From positions 1 through 64,000 of the forward strand of contig PKWL01000090.1 of assembly GCA_003133225.1 (NCBI GenBank): a stretch of 64,000 nt of DNA, in the 5' to 3' direction. Position 1 is the stretch's first letter; every line of letters begins with the position of its first letter. A program made the position numbers and the translations under genes. This document shows, one piece after another, positions 32,201-41,779 of this stretch. The notes beneath the pieces were generated by a model, which saw nothing but the letters and a program-made list of their open reading frames with translations, made no database searches and was not told where the DNA came from. This DNA is from Janthinobacterium sp. GTDB taxonomy: Bacteria; Pseudomonadota; Gammaproteobacteria; Burkholderiales; Burkholderiaceae_D.

Positions 32201-33159
32201 TAGAGCACGGATGCGGCCAGGTCTGCGTAGAACAGCCCCTCTGCGGCACTGGAACGCAACCCGCTCAGAACGGCTTGTGAATAAGTCGACGCGGAACCTA
32301 CAACTCGGTCTGCCATCGCCTGCTGCTGGTACTTTCGAACCAGGTCGGTACACGCTTCGTGGGTGCTGGCGACGCCCGTGAGCAGATCGACGGTGGCGGC
32401 CGCCCCCGGGTCGAGTCGGATGCAGCAACGGATCGCAGCGACCGGGTCGAGCACGGAGCCGGCGCTGCCCGACAGGACCGCGTTGCGGTCCAGGGCCTGC
32501 GGGTCGGTCGTGCTGCGGCCGCGGCCGATGAAGCGAGCGCGATCCGTCTCGTACGAGACGGCTTCTCCTTGCAGCTGTTGCGTGGCCAGCAGATGGAACA
32601 TGGATGGAGTCGGCTCGCCGGGAGCGCGCGCACGGCGGGTGCAGACGATGGCCTGCGCCTCGCCGAGGATCTCGGTTTCGACAAACAGCTTCTCGAACGC
32701 AGGATGGGCCGAGTCGGTGGCGCCGGGCGCGAGCACGATTTCCGCGTAGCTCGTGATATCGAGCGTTCGGCGCACGGATGAGCGGTTGCTGATGCGGATT
32801 CGACGCAACTCGACGTCGTCGTCACTCGACACGGCAATGTCGGTCGTCACGTCGATGCCATGGTCGAGGCGCCTGAATGTCGCGCGACCCGGCGAGAACA
32901 CGGCTTTGTAAGAGTCCGCCTGCTGCAGCGTGGGCTGCGTTGTGGTCGACCAAACGTGTCCGCCGACTGGATCCCGGATGTAGCAGAACGCACCCCAGTT
33001 GTCGCAGGTCGCGTCCTCGCGCCATCGCGTCAGCGCCAGGCCTCGCCAATGGCTGTAGCCACCGCCCGCGCTGGAGACCATCAGGTGATAGCTGCCGTTG
33101 GACAGCAGGTGCACTTGCGGCGGGCGGGCGCTAGCCATAGCGTCCGTGACCCCGATCAT
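29257..33159 (-). CDS. GH94-family beta-glucan phosphorylase, equivalent to the C-terminal half of cyclic beta-1,2-glucan synthase
   Basis: 1300 aa; GAGDWNDGMNLVGAGGQGESVWLGFFL; two glyco_transf_36-type modules; no GT84 or TM region. Confidence 0.87.
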   Translation of the reverse strand: MIGVTDAMASARPPQVHLLSNGSYHLMVSSAGGGYSHWRGLALTRWREDATCDNWGAFCYIRDPVGGHVWSTTTQPTLQQADSYKAVFSPGRATFRRLDHGIDVTTDIAVSSDDDVELRRIRISNRSSVRRTLDITSYAEIVLAPGATDSAHPAFEKLFVETEILGEAQAIVCTRRARAPGEPTPSMFHLLATQQLQGEAVSYETDRARFIGRGRSTTDPQALDRNAVLSGSAGSVLDPVAAIRCCIRLDPGAAATVDLLTGVASTHEACTDLVRKYQQQAMADRVVGSASTYSQAVLSGLRSSAAEGLFYADLAASVLYTNAWLRADPSVLASNHQGQAGLWRYAISGDLPIVLLSIADPANLESARRLVQAHAYWRQFGLDVDLVILTAERDVGGPDLQPQIEALIAACGQAERIDKPGGIFVRKLDQVAPADRILLQAVARIALSDDDGPLAQQLEQGRSKPRFGSVPAAAPGNVNKTWTRSELPPAPIESPLVLGNGLGGFTPDGREYVITITAAQMTPVPWVNVLANPSFGTLVSESGSANTWSENAQEFRLTPWSNDPVGDANTEAFYLRDEASGCYWSPTLLPSAGSTPYVTRHGFGYSVFEHSENGIDSELTVFVAIDAPVKFMVLKLCNRSGRERRLSATGYLEWVLGDERTKTAMHVGTEIDAGSGALFAQNPYHTDFAGRTAFFDVDGAQLPGTSVCCDRSAFLGHHGTLRHPAAMGAPRLCGAVGSALDPCGAIRVPFTLAAGQKHELAFRLGAGATHEEASALVQRWRGSVAAHEALAAVTRYWTHTLGAVQVATPDRSLDILTNGWLLYQTLACRLWARNAFYQSSGAFGFRDQLQDVMALVHAAPTLVREHLLRCASRQFPQGDVQHWWHPPSGRGVRTRCSDDYLWLPLAVCRYVVVTGDTGVLDEQVQFLEGRPLKDHEASYYDLPTRSDQTGSLYEHCVRAIEYGLRFGAHGLPLMGAGDWNDGMNLVGAGGQGESVWLGFFLCSVLTQFGAVAQRYGDDALAQRCASQEAALRADIEKSTWDGQWYRRGWFDDGSPLGTSANAECRIDSIAQSWAVLSGAGDPQRVRQAMDAVDAQLVHRDSALIQLLDPPFDHSDPSPGYIQGYVPGVRENGGQYTHAAVWTAMAFAALGDARRAWELFTMIDPVRHADSPQAIATYQTEPYVIASDVYALPPHTGRGGWTWYTGSAGWMLRFILESLLGIKVESDRLRIVPCLPAHWDSYEVNYRYRITLYRIKVLQTTAEDGGPHLTLDGAELTGSTISLTDDGGEHAVVVRIHKTGA

Positions 33160-33224
33160 GGCTCTTGGTATTTCGTTTCTCCATGCGTCTTCGCCCTGGT
33201 AGCCTCAGTGACCGGACTCGGAAA

Positions 33225-33317
33225 TCACGGGGTATCGGACCCATATCCCGGGCGCCTGATCGGGCCGTCGGTGACCCCGACGGCATAGCCCTCGAAATCC
33301 TTGATGCTGCGCAACAT
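33225..33317 (-). pseudogene. 5' remnant of a PRC-barrel gene upstream of GH94
   Basis: MLRSIKDFEGYAVGVTDGPIRRPGYGSDTP*; first 20 aa parallel MLRNTKDIENYVIGATDGII of the intact PRC gene at 35350. Confidence 0.7.
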
Positions 33318-33371
33318 GCTTCTGACTCCTGCAGTGTGAATATCACTATGCGCGCCCCAGACACTGGCGTC

Positions 33372-33387
33372 TGTGCGTTACCGAACG
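33372..33387 (-). promoter_or_regulatory. CRP/FNR-like site upstream of PRC remnant/GH94-gnd-zwf
   Basis: minus CGTTCGGTAACGCACA + GAC (promoter-proximal half intact, distal half degenerate); -10-like CATAGT starts 29.5 nt from centre. Confidence 0.5.
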
Positions 33388-33394
33388 GATAGGC

Positions 33395-34408
33395 GTGGCG
33401 AGCGCGTGTATCTTGAATCGAAGGCGCCGAGGTTCGGCGAACGCAAACAAGGGGCAGAACATCAATCCGATCACCTCATTCCTGGTTTTCATTTGCATAC
33501 TTGCCGGCATCGGCGTCGGCTATCTTGTAAATATGTATCTGGCGCTCGTCTTCTTCGCGGCAGGAGCGGTGATAGCCGCCTCGCTGAAGATGGCCAACGT
33601 CTGGCAGAAGTTCGTCGTCCTGCGCATGGGAAAGCTACAGGGCGTCAAGGGCGCGGGGATGTTCGCCATCATCCCGGTCATCGACAGCATCGTCGCGGTG
33701 ATCGACTGCCGAATCCAGACGACGGCCTTCAACGCCGAGCAGGCGCTGACTCGCGACACGGTTCCTGTCAACGTCGACGCAATCATCTTCTGGCATGTGC
33801 ACGATGCCGAGAAGGCAGCCTTGGCGATCACCAACTACCGCGAAGCCATTGACCGCGTGGCGCAGACCTCGCTGCGCGAAATGATCGGCTCGTCGATGTT
33901 GACGGCGCTGCTGTCCGATCGCAAGGAGGCCGATGAGCAGTTGAAGGTCGAGATCGGCGCCAAGACCGCGCCTTGGGGCATCTCGGTTAGCTCGGTGGAG
34001 ATCCGCGACGTCGCCATCCCCGAAGCGCTGCAGAACGCGATGTCGCGTCAGGCTCAGGCTGAGCGCGAGAAGCAGGCGCGCGTCATCCTGGGATCGGCCG
34101 AAGCGGCGATCGCCGGCAAGTTCGTCGAAGCGGCCGACATCTACGCGGGCCATCCGTGGGCCTTGCAGCTTCGGGCGATGAACATCATCTACGAGACGAC
34201 GAAGGAGCGAGGCGCCACGATTCTGATGCCGAGTTCGATGGTCGACAGCCTCAATCCCTCTGCTGCTACTCTGGCGTTTGCGCTGGCGGGCCAGGTCGTG
34301 CCGGAGCCCGAGATCGTCAAGCCGCAGGAACAGACCATGCGGCGAACCGGCCCGAGCTCGGCGCCGATCGTTGAAGAGAAAGTCGGAGCCTCTCTTGCCT
34401 CTGCATGA
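33395..34408 (+). CDS. SPFH/band-7 (stomatin-like) membrane protein
   Basis: VVLRMGKLQGVKGAGMFAIIPVIDSIVAVIDCRIQTTAF...VDAIIFWHVHDAEKAALAITNYREAIDRVAQTSLREMIG. Confidence 0.92.
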   Translation: MASACILNRRRRGSANANKGQNINPITSFLVFICILAGIGVGYLVNMYLALVFFAAGAVIAASLKMANVWQKFVVLRMGKLQGVKGAGMFAIIPVIDSIVAVIDCRIQTTAFNAEQALTRDTVPVNVDAIIFWHVHDAEKAALAITNYREAIDRVAQTSLREMIGSSMLTALLSDRKEADEQLKVEIGAKTAPWGISVSSVEIRDVAIPEALQNAMSRQAQAEREKQARVILGSAEAAIAGKFVEAADIYAGHPWALQLRAMNIIYETTKERGATILMPSSMVDSLNPSAATLAFALAGQVVPEPEIVKPQEQTMRRTGPSSAPIVEEKVGASLASA

Positions 34409-34436
34409 CTGCCTGAGGGCGTTGCGGCCCCGTCTC

Positions 34437-34755
34437 ATGAGTGACTGCACGGCTTCCGCGATTCGGAGACCATCAGGGGACAAGCCGACGCGGACCCACC
34501 GGAGCATCTTCCTTTCCGATATGCACCTTGGCACTCGGCTGTCACGTGCAAGTCTGATCCTCGATTTCTTGCAGACGCATGATGCTGAGACGGTCTATCT
34601 CGTCGGTGATATCGTTGACAACTGGCACCCGCTGTCGGGCAATTGGAAACCGGAACATCACGATGTGATGCGGTGGTTTCTCGATCTGCCGCGGACTGGT
34701 ACGCGGGTTATCTACGTTCCCGGTAACCATGATGACTTCTTCCCTGGGGATTGCG
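34437..34755 (+). pseudogene. N-terminal fragment of an LpxH-like metallophosphoesterase
   Basis: RSIFLSDMHLGTRLSRASLILDFLQTHDAETVYLVGDIVDNWHP...TRVIYVPGNHDDFFPGD then similarity ends. Confidence 0.65.
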
Positions 34756-34845
34756 TTCTTCGGCGTCGCCATCTTCAGCATTTGGTACTGGAAGAGGAAG
34801 AGGGATCGAACATGACTCTCGCCTCCCCCAATGACGAGCTTGTCC

Positions 34846-35154
34846 GGCGAACGGATGCTGCGGCGCGGCCTGATCGCTGACCGGCTAGCCGAACTCGACG
34901 CCCTGCCGCGCTTTGGCTTTGAGGTCTGGCTCAATCGAATCTGCATCGATGCCGCCGCTCGCTTGGCCGTAGTGGAATGGGGCCGCGTCGACAGCCCGAT
35001 GAAGAGCCACAAATATGGCGTTCTCCAAGGGATAGTCGCCGACCTTCGGATGATGTCTGACTTGCTGCGTACCGCCGGGCCATTGCGGCTTGTGCGGCAA
35101 ATTGTTCGCATGAGAAACCTGCGCGTCCGCCTGGTTTCGAATGAGGTTGACTGA
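34846..35154 (+). pseudogene. C-terminal fragment of a GT2-like glycosyltransferase
   Basis: LSGERMLRRGLIADRLAELDALPRFGFEVWLNRICI...AVVEWGRVDSPMKSHKYGVLQGIVADLRMMSDLLRTAGP. Confidence 0.45.
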
Positions 35155-35266
35155 AAAGAATAGGAACGCCCTCTGTAAAAAACTTTTTCTACAGACGCGT
35201 CAAATGGAACGGATGCCGGGAGCGGCAGGTCGCTGTTGAGGCCCTTGACAGATAAGGCTGCGCTTA

Positions 35267-35282
35267 TGCGCGGCAGCGCACA
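35267..35282 (+). promoter_or_regulatory. CRP/FNR-like palindrome, PRC-barrel promoter
   Basis: TGCGC-GGCAGC-GCACA + GAC; -10-like TACAGT 35305-35310, 30.5 nt from centre. Confidence 0.65.
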
Positions 35283-35349
35283 GACATGGCGGCAGGGCCA
35301 GCCCTACAGTGACTTTCTTTGATCGACACACTGAAAGGAACAGGCACCT

Positions 35350-36156
35350 ATGTTGCGCAACACGAAAGATATCGAGAACTACGTCATCGGTGCGACCGAC
35401 GGCATCATTGGACATGTGAAGGATTTGTATTTCGACGACGAAGCTTGGGTCGTCCGCTATCTCGTGGTCGACACCGGCCCCTGGCTGTCGAGTCGAAAGG
35501 TGTTGATCTCGCCTATCGCGATCAGCAGTCCGAACTGGACGGAAAAGATACTGCCCGTCTCGATCACGAAAGAGCAAGTAAAGAACAGCCCCGACATCGA
35601 CACCGACAAGCCGGTATCGCGGCAGCACGAGAAGGCCTACATGGGGTACTACGGTTATCCCTATTACTGGGACGGTGCCGGACTCTGGGGCGGAGGGGTT
35701 TACCCGGGAATGCTAATGACCGGCTATTCCGGCTTCGTTGCGGCGCGGCCCGTCGTGCGGCCGGAAATGGAGGAAGCTTACGCGCGGACCGAAGCGGCGC
35801 GGCATAAGAATGACGACCTCCACCTGCGCAGCTGCGAAGCAGTCAAGAGCTATCACATTGGGGCGACCGACGGCGACATCGGCCACGTGCAGGGCCTGCT
35901 GGTCGACGAAGACACCTGGTCCATTCGATACATGATCGTGGACACCAGCAACTGGTGGCTTGGTCACCAGGTGCTGATCGCGCCGCAATGGATCACGGCC
36001 GTGCGCTGGCTTGATGCTACAGTCTCGGTCAATCTGACCCGGCAGGCAGTGAAAGACGCCCCGCCGTACGACCCGGCGGTGCAACTGGATCGACGCCAGG
36101 AAATCGGCATCCACAAACACTATGGACGTCCCGGCTATTGGGAGGGTGGAGAGTAG
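35350..36156 (+). CDS. PRC-barrel domain protein (two PRC domains)
   Basis: MLRNTKDIENYVIGATDGIIGHVKDLYFDDEAWVVRYLVVDTG and SYHIGATDGDIGHVQGLLVDEDTWSIRYMIVDTSNW. Confidence 0.93.
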   Translation: MLRNTKDIENYVIGATDGIIGHVKDLYFDDEAWVVRYLVVDTGPWLSSRKVLISPIAISSPNWTEKILPVSITKEQVKNSPDIDTDKPVSRQHEKAYMGYYGYPYYWDGAGLWGGGVYPGMLMTGYSGFVAARPVVRPEMEEAYARTEAARHKNDDLHLRSCEAVKSYHIGATDGDIGHVQGLLVDEDTWSIRYMIVDTSNWWLGHQVLIAPQWITAVRWLDATVSVNLTRQAVKDAPPYDPAVQLDRRQEIGIHKHYGRPGYWEGGE

Positions 36157-36323
36157 CGTGGCAGCGCGATATCACATTATCAGATCACCCATCTGTTCGT
36201 GGACGAACGCAACAAGATGCCCGAGCGCGGCTCGGGTTGGCCCACAGTCGTCCAGGATCGCCAAACCTTCAGCGTCACATCGTTTTCAGTCTGACGTCGG
36301 TACCAGGGCATCAAGATGTCATA

Positions 36324-36339
36324 TGTCTGCTAGCGCACC
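36324..36339 (+). promoter_or_regulatory. CRP/FNR-like site, promoter of 36412 gene
   Basis: TGTCTGCTAGCGCACC + GAC; -10-like TAATAT 36362-36367, 30.5 nt from centre. Confidence 0.5.
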
Positions 36340-36411
36340 GACATTCCGGACCGCGAAGTTTTAATATAAACGCTGGCTTGCTATTGAGCTCAACACACCA
36401 AGGACCCCAGC

Positions 36412-36963
36412 ATGAACGTGACCAAAACCGATATCGCAGTCGCCGTCTATGACCTCCATAACCAAGCGGAGGCCGCCGTGAAGGCGCTGCAACGTGGCGG
36501 CTTCGACATGAAGAAGATATCGATCCTTGGCAAGGACTACCACACCGAGGAACACGTTGTCGGCTTCCTCAACGCCGGCGATCGGGCCAAGATCTTCGGC
36601 AAGTTGGGCGCATTCTGGGGAGGCTTGATGGGTGTGCTATTCGGCTCCGCACTGATGTTCATTCCGGTGGTGGGCCACGTGGTCGTTCTGGGGCCACTCG
36701 CGGCCACCCTCTTCAGCGGCCTGCAGGGTGCCGTATTGGTCGGGGGCCTCAGCGCCCTGGCGGGTGCACTGATGGCGGTCGGTATTCCGAAGGACTCCGT
36801 GCTGCGTTACGAGACCGCGCTGAAAGCCGACAAATTCATGCTGGTCGTGCACGGCGATGCACAGGAGATCGATAAAGCCCGCGAACTGTTGAAGACCTCT
36901 GGTATGGCTTCCTTTGACCATCACCGCAGCCAGGGCGAAGTTCCTGTGACCGTCCAACCGTGA
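36412..36963 (+). CDS. DUF1269/general-stress-type small membrane protein
   Basis: TDIAVAVYDLHNQAEAAVKALQRGGFDMKKISILGKDYHTEEHVVGF; glycine-rich TM hairpin. Confidence 0.7.
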   Translation: MNVTKTDIAVAVYDLHNQAEAAVKALQRGGFDMKKISILGKDYHTEEHVVGFLNAGDRAKIFGKLGAFWGGLMGVLFGSALMFIPVVGHVVVLGPLAATLFSGLQGAVLVGGLSALAGALMAVGIPKDSVLRYETALKADKFMLVVHGDAQEIDKARELLKTSGMASFDHHRSQGEVPVTVQP

Positions 36964-36969
36964 GCACGC

Positions 36970-37158
36970 GTGAACGATCAGTATTACGCCGACAACCGCG
37001 ACGATGACGCGCTCAGCAAGAACTACCGCAGGATGTCTGACCTGCGGCACTAGATGTTTGACCTGTTGCTCAGCACCCAGAAACAGACCGATGCGGTGCT
37101 CACCAAGGAGCAGCACGGCAAATCGTGGCGCAATGGCTTCGGGATGTGGGGAAAATGA
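36970..37158 (+). pseudogene. Small ORF with one in-frame TAG
   Basis: VNDQYYADNRDDDALSKNYRRMSDLRH*MFDLLLSTQKQTDAVLTKEQHGKSWRNGFGMWGK*; TAG at 37051, frame otherwise continuous. Confidence 0.4.
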
Positions 37159-37239
37159 TCGGTGAAGCCGACGGCCGGGCAACCATCATGATATTGCCGT
37201 GTTTTATAAATAGTGGCACCACTTGAAAGGAATCAAATC

Positions 37240-37629
37240 ATGTACGGATTCAACACTCATCTAAAAATGCCCTTCGATGCCGCCGTCGCAAAAGTCACCG
37301 AGGCCCTGAAAAAGGAAGGCTTCGGCGTGCTCAGCGACATTGATGTCAAGGCGACTTTGAAAGCGAAACTCAACATCGAGCATCGGCCGTATCGCATTCT
37401 CGGCGCGTGCAACCCGCCGCTCGCCTACCGCGCGATCGAGGCCGATCCCGACATCGGCTTGCTGCTGCCGTGCAACGTGGTGGTGCGCGAGGAAGCCGAT
37501 AAAAGCATAACGGTCGCATTCATGGATCCCGAGGCAGTGTTGAAGCTGGTCGACAAATTGGAAGTGACTGACATTGCCAGGGAAGTACGGGCACTGCTGC
37601 AGAAGGTGTGTACGAGTCTCACGGCATGA
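37240..37629 (+). CDS. DUF302 protein
   Basis: [75 protein letters not shown]. Confidence 0.92.
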   Translation: MYGFNTHLKMPFDAAVAKVTEALKKEGFGVLSDIDVKATLKAKLNIEHRPYRILGACNPPLAYRAIEADPDIGLLLPCNVVVREEADKSITVAFMDPEAVLKLVDKLEVTDIAREVRALLQKVCTSLTA

Positions 37630-37701
37630 AGAACAACCAACGACGAGTCGCACATGATCGCCGGGTGCCTCGGCCTCGGCTCAATTCGGGAAACTTAGAC
37701 C

Positions 37702-40077
37702 ATGACAAGCAACACCCTCACACCGGAACTGCTCCACAGCATGGACGCCTACTGGCGCGCCGCCAACTACCTGTCGGTCGGCCAGATTTACCTCTACGAC
37801 AACCCGTTGCTCAAACGAGCTTTGGTGCTCGCGAATGTCAAGCACATGCTGCTGGGTCACTGGGGCACGACCCCTGGGCAGAACTTCATTTACGTGCATC
37901 TGAACCGGGTCATCAAGAAGTACGACCTCAACATGATCTACGTCTCGGGTCCCGGGCACGGCGGCCCGGCCGTGGTCGGCAATACCTATCTCGAAGGCAC
38001 CTATAGCGAGATCTATCCCAATATCAGCCAGGATGAGGCCGGACTGCAAAAGCTATTCAAGCAATTCTCATTTCCCGGCGGCATTCCCAGCCACGCCTCG
38101 CCGGAATGTCCGGGCTCGATCCACGAGGGCGGCGAGCTGGGCTATTCGCTCAGCCATTCGTTCGGGGCGGTGTTCGACAACCCCGAACTCATCGTCGCCT
38201 GCGTCGTCGGTGACGGCGAGGCGGAAACCGGACCGCTGGCCACCGCCTGGCATTCCAACAAATTTCTCGATCCGGTCACCGACGGCGCGGTGCTGCCGAT
38301 CCTGCATCTGAACGGCTACAAGATCTCCAACCCGACCGTGCTCGCCCGCATCGAGCATGAGGAACTGGAACAGTTGTTGCGCGGCTACGGCTGGACGCCC
38401 TATTTCGTCGAGGGACACGAGCCCGAACTGATGCATCAGGCCATGGCCGCGACGCTCGAAACGGCGGTGAAGCAAATCAAGGCCATCCAGCAGGATGCCC
38501 GCGTCCACGGCAACGTCGCGCGTCCGCGCTGGCCGATGATCGTGCTCAATTCACCCAAGGGTTGGACCGGGCCGAAGGTGGTCGATGGGCTGCAGATCGA
38601 GGGCACATTCCGGGCGCATCAGGTTCCAATCGCGGTATCGCCCACGGCGCCTCCCGAACATCTGAAGCTGTTGGAAGAATGGCTCAGGAGCTACCGGGCA
38701 GAGGAACTGTTCGATGCGCAGGGCCGACTGAAACCGGAACTGGCTGAACTTGCGCCGAAGGGCGAACGGCGCATGGGCGCCAATCCCCACGCCAACGGTG
38801 GCATGCTGCTGCGCGACCTGCGCATGCCGGATTTTCGCGACTACGCGCAGAGCGTGTCTGAACCGGGGGTGAAGGGAATCGGCGACACGCATGTGCTCGG
38901 CCGATTCCTGCGCGATGTGGCGAAGCTGAACGCCGAGCAGCGCAATTTCCGCGTCTTCGGGCCTGATGAGACGCTGTCCAACGGCCTGGAAGCCCTGTTC
39001 GAAGTGACCCAACGTCAATGGGACGCGGCCACCGTGCCGAGCGACGAGTTTCTCGCACCCAGTGGGCGCGTGCTCGACTCGATGCTCAGCGAGCACCAGT
39101 GCGAGGGCTGGCTGGAGGGTTATCTGCTCACCGGGCGGCACGGGTTGTTCAACTGTTACGAGGCGTTCATCCACATCATCGACTCGATGTTCAACCAGCA
39201 CGCCAAGTGGCTCAAGGTCACGGCGCAACTGCCGTGGCGGCGCAAGATCGCCTCGCTCAACTACCTGCTGGCTTCGCATGTCTGGCGCCAGGATCACAAC
39301 GGGTTTACGCATCAAGATCCGGGCTTCATCGACCACGTCGTGAACAAGAAGGCCGATGTCGTGCGTGTCTACCTGCCGCCGGATGCAAACTGCCTGCTCT
39401 CGGTGATGGACCACTGCCTGCGCAGTCGTCACTATGTCAATGTTGTGGTCGCTGGCAAACACCCGGCGCCGCAGTGGCTGACGATGGATGCCGCAGTGAA
39501 GCACTGCACCGAAGGCATCGGCATCTGGCAGTGGGCCAGCAACGACCAGGCGGTTGCGCCCGACGTGGTGATGGCCTGCTGCGGTGACGTGCCCACACTG
39601 GAAACGCTGGCCGCCGTCTCCATCCTGCGCGACCATCTGCCCAAGCTAAGAATCCGGGTCGTCAACGTGGTCGACCTGATGAAGCTACAGCCGCAAAGCG
39701 AGCACCCGCACGGACTTTCCGACACGGATTTCGACGAACTCTTCACCAGGGACAAGCCGGTCATCTTCGCCTACCATGCCTACCCGTGGTTGATCCACCG
39801 CCTGACCTACCGCCGCACCAACCACGACAACATTCACGTCCGTGGCTACAAGGAAGAAGGCACCGTCACCACGCCCTTCGACATGACGGTGCTCAACGAT
39901 CTGGACCGTTTCCACCTCGTGATGGACACCATCGACCGCCTGCCGCAGACCGGCGACAAGGGACTCTACCTGAAACAGCAACTCAAGGACAAGCTGATCG
40001 AGCACAGGCAGTACATCGACGAGCACGGCCAGGACATGCCGGAGATCCGGAACTGGAAGTGGAACAACTTCCAATGA
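37702..40077 (+). CDS. xfp: Xylulose-5-phosphate/fructose-6-phosphate phosphoketolase
   Basis: 791 aa; [61 protein letters not shown]; full length. Confidence 0.97.
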   Translation: MTSNTLTPELLHSMDAYWRAANYLSVGQIYLYDNPLLKRALVLANVKHMLLGHWGTTPGQNFIYVHLNRVIKKYDLNMIYVSGPGHGGPAVVGNTYLEGTYSEIYPNISQDEAGLQKLFKQFSFPGGIPSHASPECPGSIHEGGELGYSLSHSFGAVFDNPELIVACVVGDGEAETGPLATAWHSNKFLDPVTDGAVLPILHLNGYKISNPTVLARIEHEELEQLLRGYGWTPYFVEGHEPELMHQAMAATLETAVKQIKAIQQDARVHGNVARPRWPMIVLNSPKGWTGPKVVDGLQIEGTFRAHQVPIAVSPTAPPEHLKLLEEWLRSYRAEELFDAQGRLKPELAELAPKGERRMGANPHANGGMLLRDLRMPDFRDYAQSVSEPGVKGIGDTHVLGRFLRDVAKLNAEQRNFRVFGPDETLSNGLEALFEVTQRQWDAATVPSDEFLAPSGRVLDSMLSEHQCEGWLEGYLLTGRHGLFNCYEAFIHIIDSMFNQHAKWLKVTAQLPWRRKIASLNYLLASHVWRQDHNGFTHQDPGFIDHVVNKKADVVRVYLPPDANCLLSVMDHCLRSRHYVNVVVAGKHPAPQWLTMDAAVKHCTEGIGIWQWASNDQAVAPDVVMACCGDVPTLETLAAVSILRDHLPKLRIRVVNVVDLMKLQPQSEHPHGLSDTDFDELFTRDKPVIFAYHAYPWLIHRLTYRRTNHDNIHVRGYKEEGTVTTPFDMTVLNDLDRFHLVMDTIDRLPQTGDKGLYLKQQLKDKLIEHRQYIDEHGQDMPEIRNWKWNNFQ

Positions 40078-41093
40078 AGGCGCAAGAGCTTATAGACACC
40101 GCGAGGGCGCTGGTCGCCGGCGACAAGGGCCTGCTGGCGATGGATGAAAGCAATCCCACCTGCAACAAGCGATTTGCCGACGCTAAAATTTCCCAGACCG
40201 ACGAGGCCCGGCGCGCGTATCGCGAGCTGCTCGTGACCACACCCGGACTGGGCGAATGCATCAGCGGCGCGATTCTCTACGACGAAACCATCCGCCAAGA
40301 AACGCAGGACGGCACGCCTTTCGTGCAGGTGCTGATTGCGGCCGGCATCAAGGTCGACATGGGCGCCAAGGCCCTCGCAGGTCATCCCGGAGAGAAGATA
40401 AGCGAAGGCCTCGACGGACTGCGCGAGCGCCTGGCCGAGTACGCCCGAATGGGTGCCCGTTTCGCCAAGTGGCGCGCGGTATTGGCTATCGGCGAAGGCT
40501 GGCCCACTCCCGCCTGCATCGAGGTCAACGCGCATGCCCTGGCGCGCTATGCCGCCTTGTGCCAGGAGGCGACTTTGGTGCCCATCGTCGAGCCCGAAGT
40601 GCTGATGGACGGTGACCATACGCTGGAGCGTTGCCGCTCGGTGACGGAACACGTTCTGCACCGGGTCTTTGATCAGCTCCGCCTTCAGGGCGTGATGCTG
40701 GAGGCGATGATCCTGAAGCCCAACATGGTGCTGCCGGGCTTGACTTGCGCGACGCAGGAATCGGTCGATGTGGTGGCCGCTGCCACGGTAAAAAGCTTGC
40801 TCCGGGTGGTGCCGGCCGCTGTCGCCGGCATTGCCTTCCTGTCGGGTGGGCAGTCCAGCGAGTTGGCCTCAGCACGGTTGAACGCCATGCACGGACGATT
40901 CGGATTGCCACCCGTGCAAGCGCCCTGGCCGCTGACGTTTTCGTTTGGGCGGGCGCTGCAGCAACCGGCGTTGGAGATATGGGCCGGCGACGAGCTGAAC
41001 CGGGTCGCGGCCCAGCAGGCGTTGCTGCATCGCGCTCGCTGCAACGCTGCGGCGCTGCGTGGCAATTACCACGCCGGGATGGAGACCGCTTGA
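40074..41093 (+). CDS. Class I fructose-bisphosphate aldolase
   Basis: [66 protein letters not shown] overlap with xfp. Confidence 0.95.
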   Translation: MKAQELIDTARALVAGDKGLLAMDESNPTCNKRFADAKISQTDEARRAYRELLVTTPGLGECISGAILYDETIRQETQDGTPFVQVLIAAGIKVDMGAKALAGHPGEKISEGLDGLRERLAEYARMGARFAKWRAVLAIGEGWPTPACIEVNAHALARYAALCQEATLVPIVEPEVLMDGDHTLERCRSVTEHVLHRVFDQLRLQGVMLEAMILKPNMVLPGLTCATQESVDVVAAATVKSLLRVVPAAVAGIAFLSGGQSSELASARLNAMHGRFGLPPVQAPWPLTFSFGRALQQPALEIWAGDELNRVAAQQALLHRARCNAAALRGNYHAGMETA

Positions 41094-41701
41094 CCCAACT
41101 TCTGCGAGCCCACCTCATTCGACACGGCGAGACCGCGTGGTCTCGCACCGGCCAACACACCGGGCGCACCGAGCTTGCGTTGACCGCGCACGGCGAAGAC
41201 GAAGCGCGCGGACTTGCGCAACGTCTGCGCCCGAATGGGTTCACCCGTGTCCTCGTCAGCCCGCGGCTGCGCGCGCGCCAGACCTGCGAGCTCGCAGGAT
41301 TCGCACCGGCGAGCGAGATCGAGCCGGATTTGGCTGAATGGGACTACGGCGACTATGAAGGACGGCGATCGGTGGATATACGCAAGGAGTATCCGGGCTG
41401 GAACGTCTGGCGCGATGGCTGCCCCCATGGCGAGACCCCCGCCGAAGTGTCCGCTCGTGCCGACAGGGTCATCGCGAAACTGTGCACGATGCATGGCAAC
41501 ATTGCGCTCTTTTCGCATGGCCAGTTCGGCGCCGCACTGGCGGCCAGGTGGATCGGCCTGCCATTGATCGAAGGGCAGCATTTCGCCTTGTACCCGGCAT
41601 CACTGAGCATCCTCGGCTGCGAACCCCTTCACCCCGACCGGCGGCTCATCGAACTGTGGAACGAAACGGCGGCCTCTCGCGGCCAACATTCTGTCCTGTG
41701 A
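41090..41701 (+). CDS. Histidine phosphatase family protein
   Basis: AHLIRHGETAWSRTGQHTGRTELALTAHGEDEARGL; overlaps aldolase stop, TTG start assumed. Confidence 0.88.
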   Translation: MTQLLRAHLIRHGETAWSRTGQHTGRTELALTAHGEDEARGLAQRLRPNGFTRVLVSPRLRARQTCELAGFAPASEIEPDLAEWDYGDYEGRRSVDIRKEYPGWNVWRDGCPHGETPAEVSARADRVIAKLCTMHGNIALFSHGQFGAALAARWIGLPLIEGQHFALYPASLSILGCEPLHPDRRLIELWNETAASRGQHSVL

Positions 41702-41779
41702 CCTGACCCGTGAAGGCGTGCATTGCCGCTGCGCCAAACGCCGTACCATGCCACCCGATACGTCCTGATCCGATCATGC

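Noticed and set aside
38551-39636. 361-aa - strand ORF
   Set aside because: Antisense shadow of xfp
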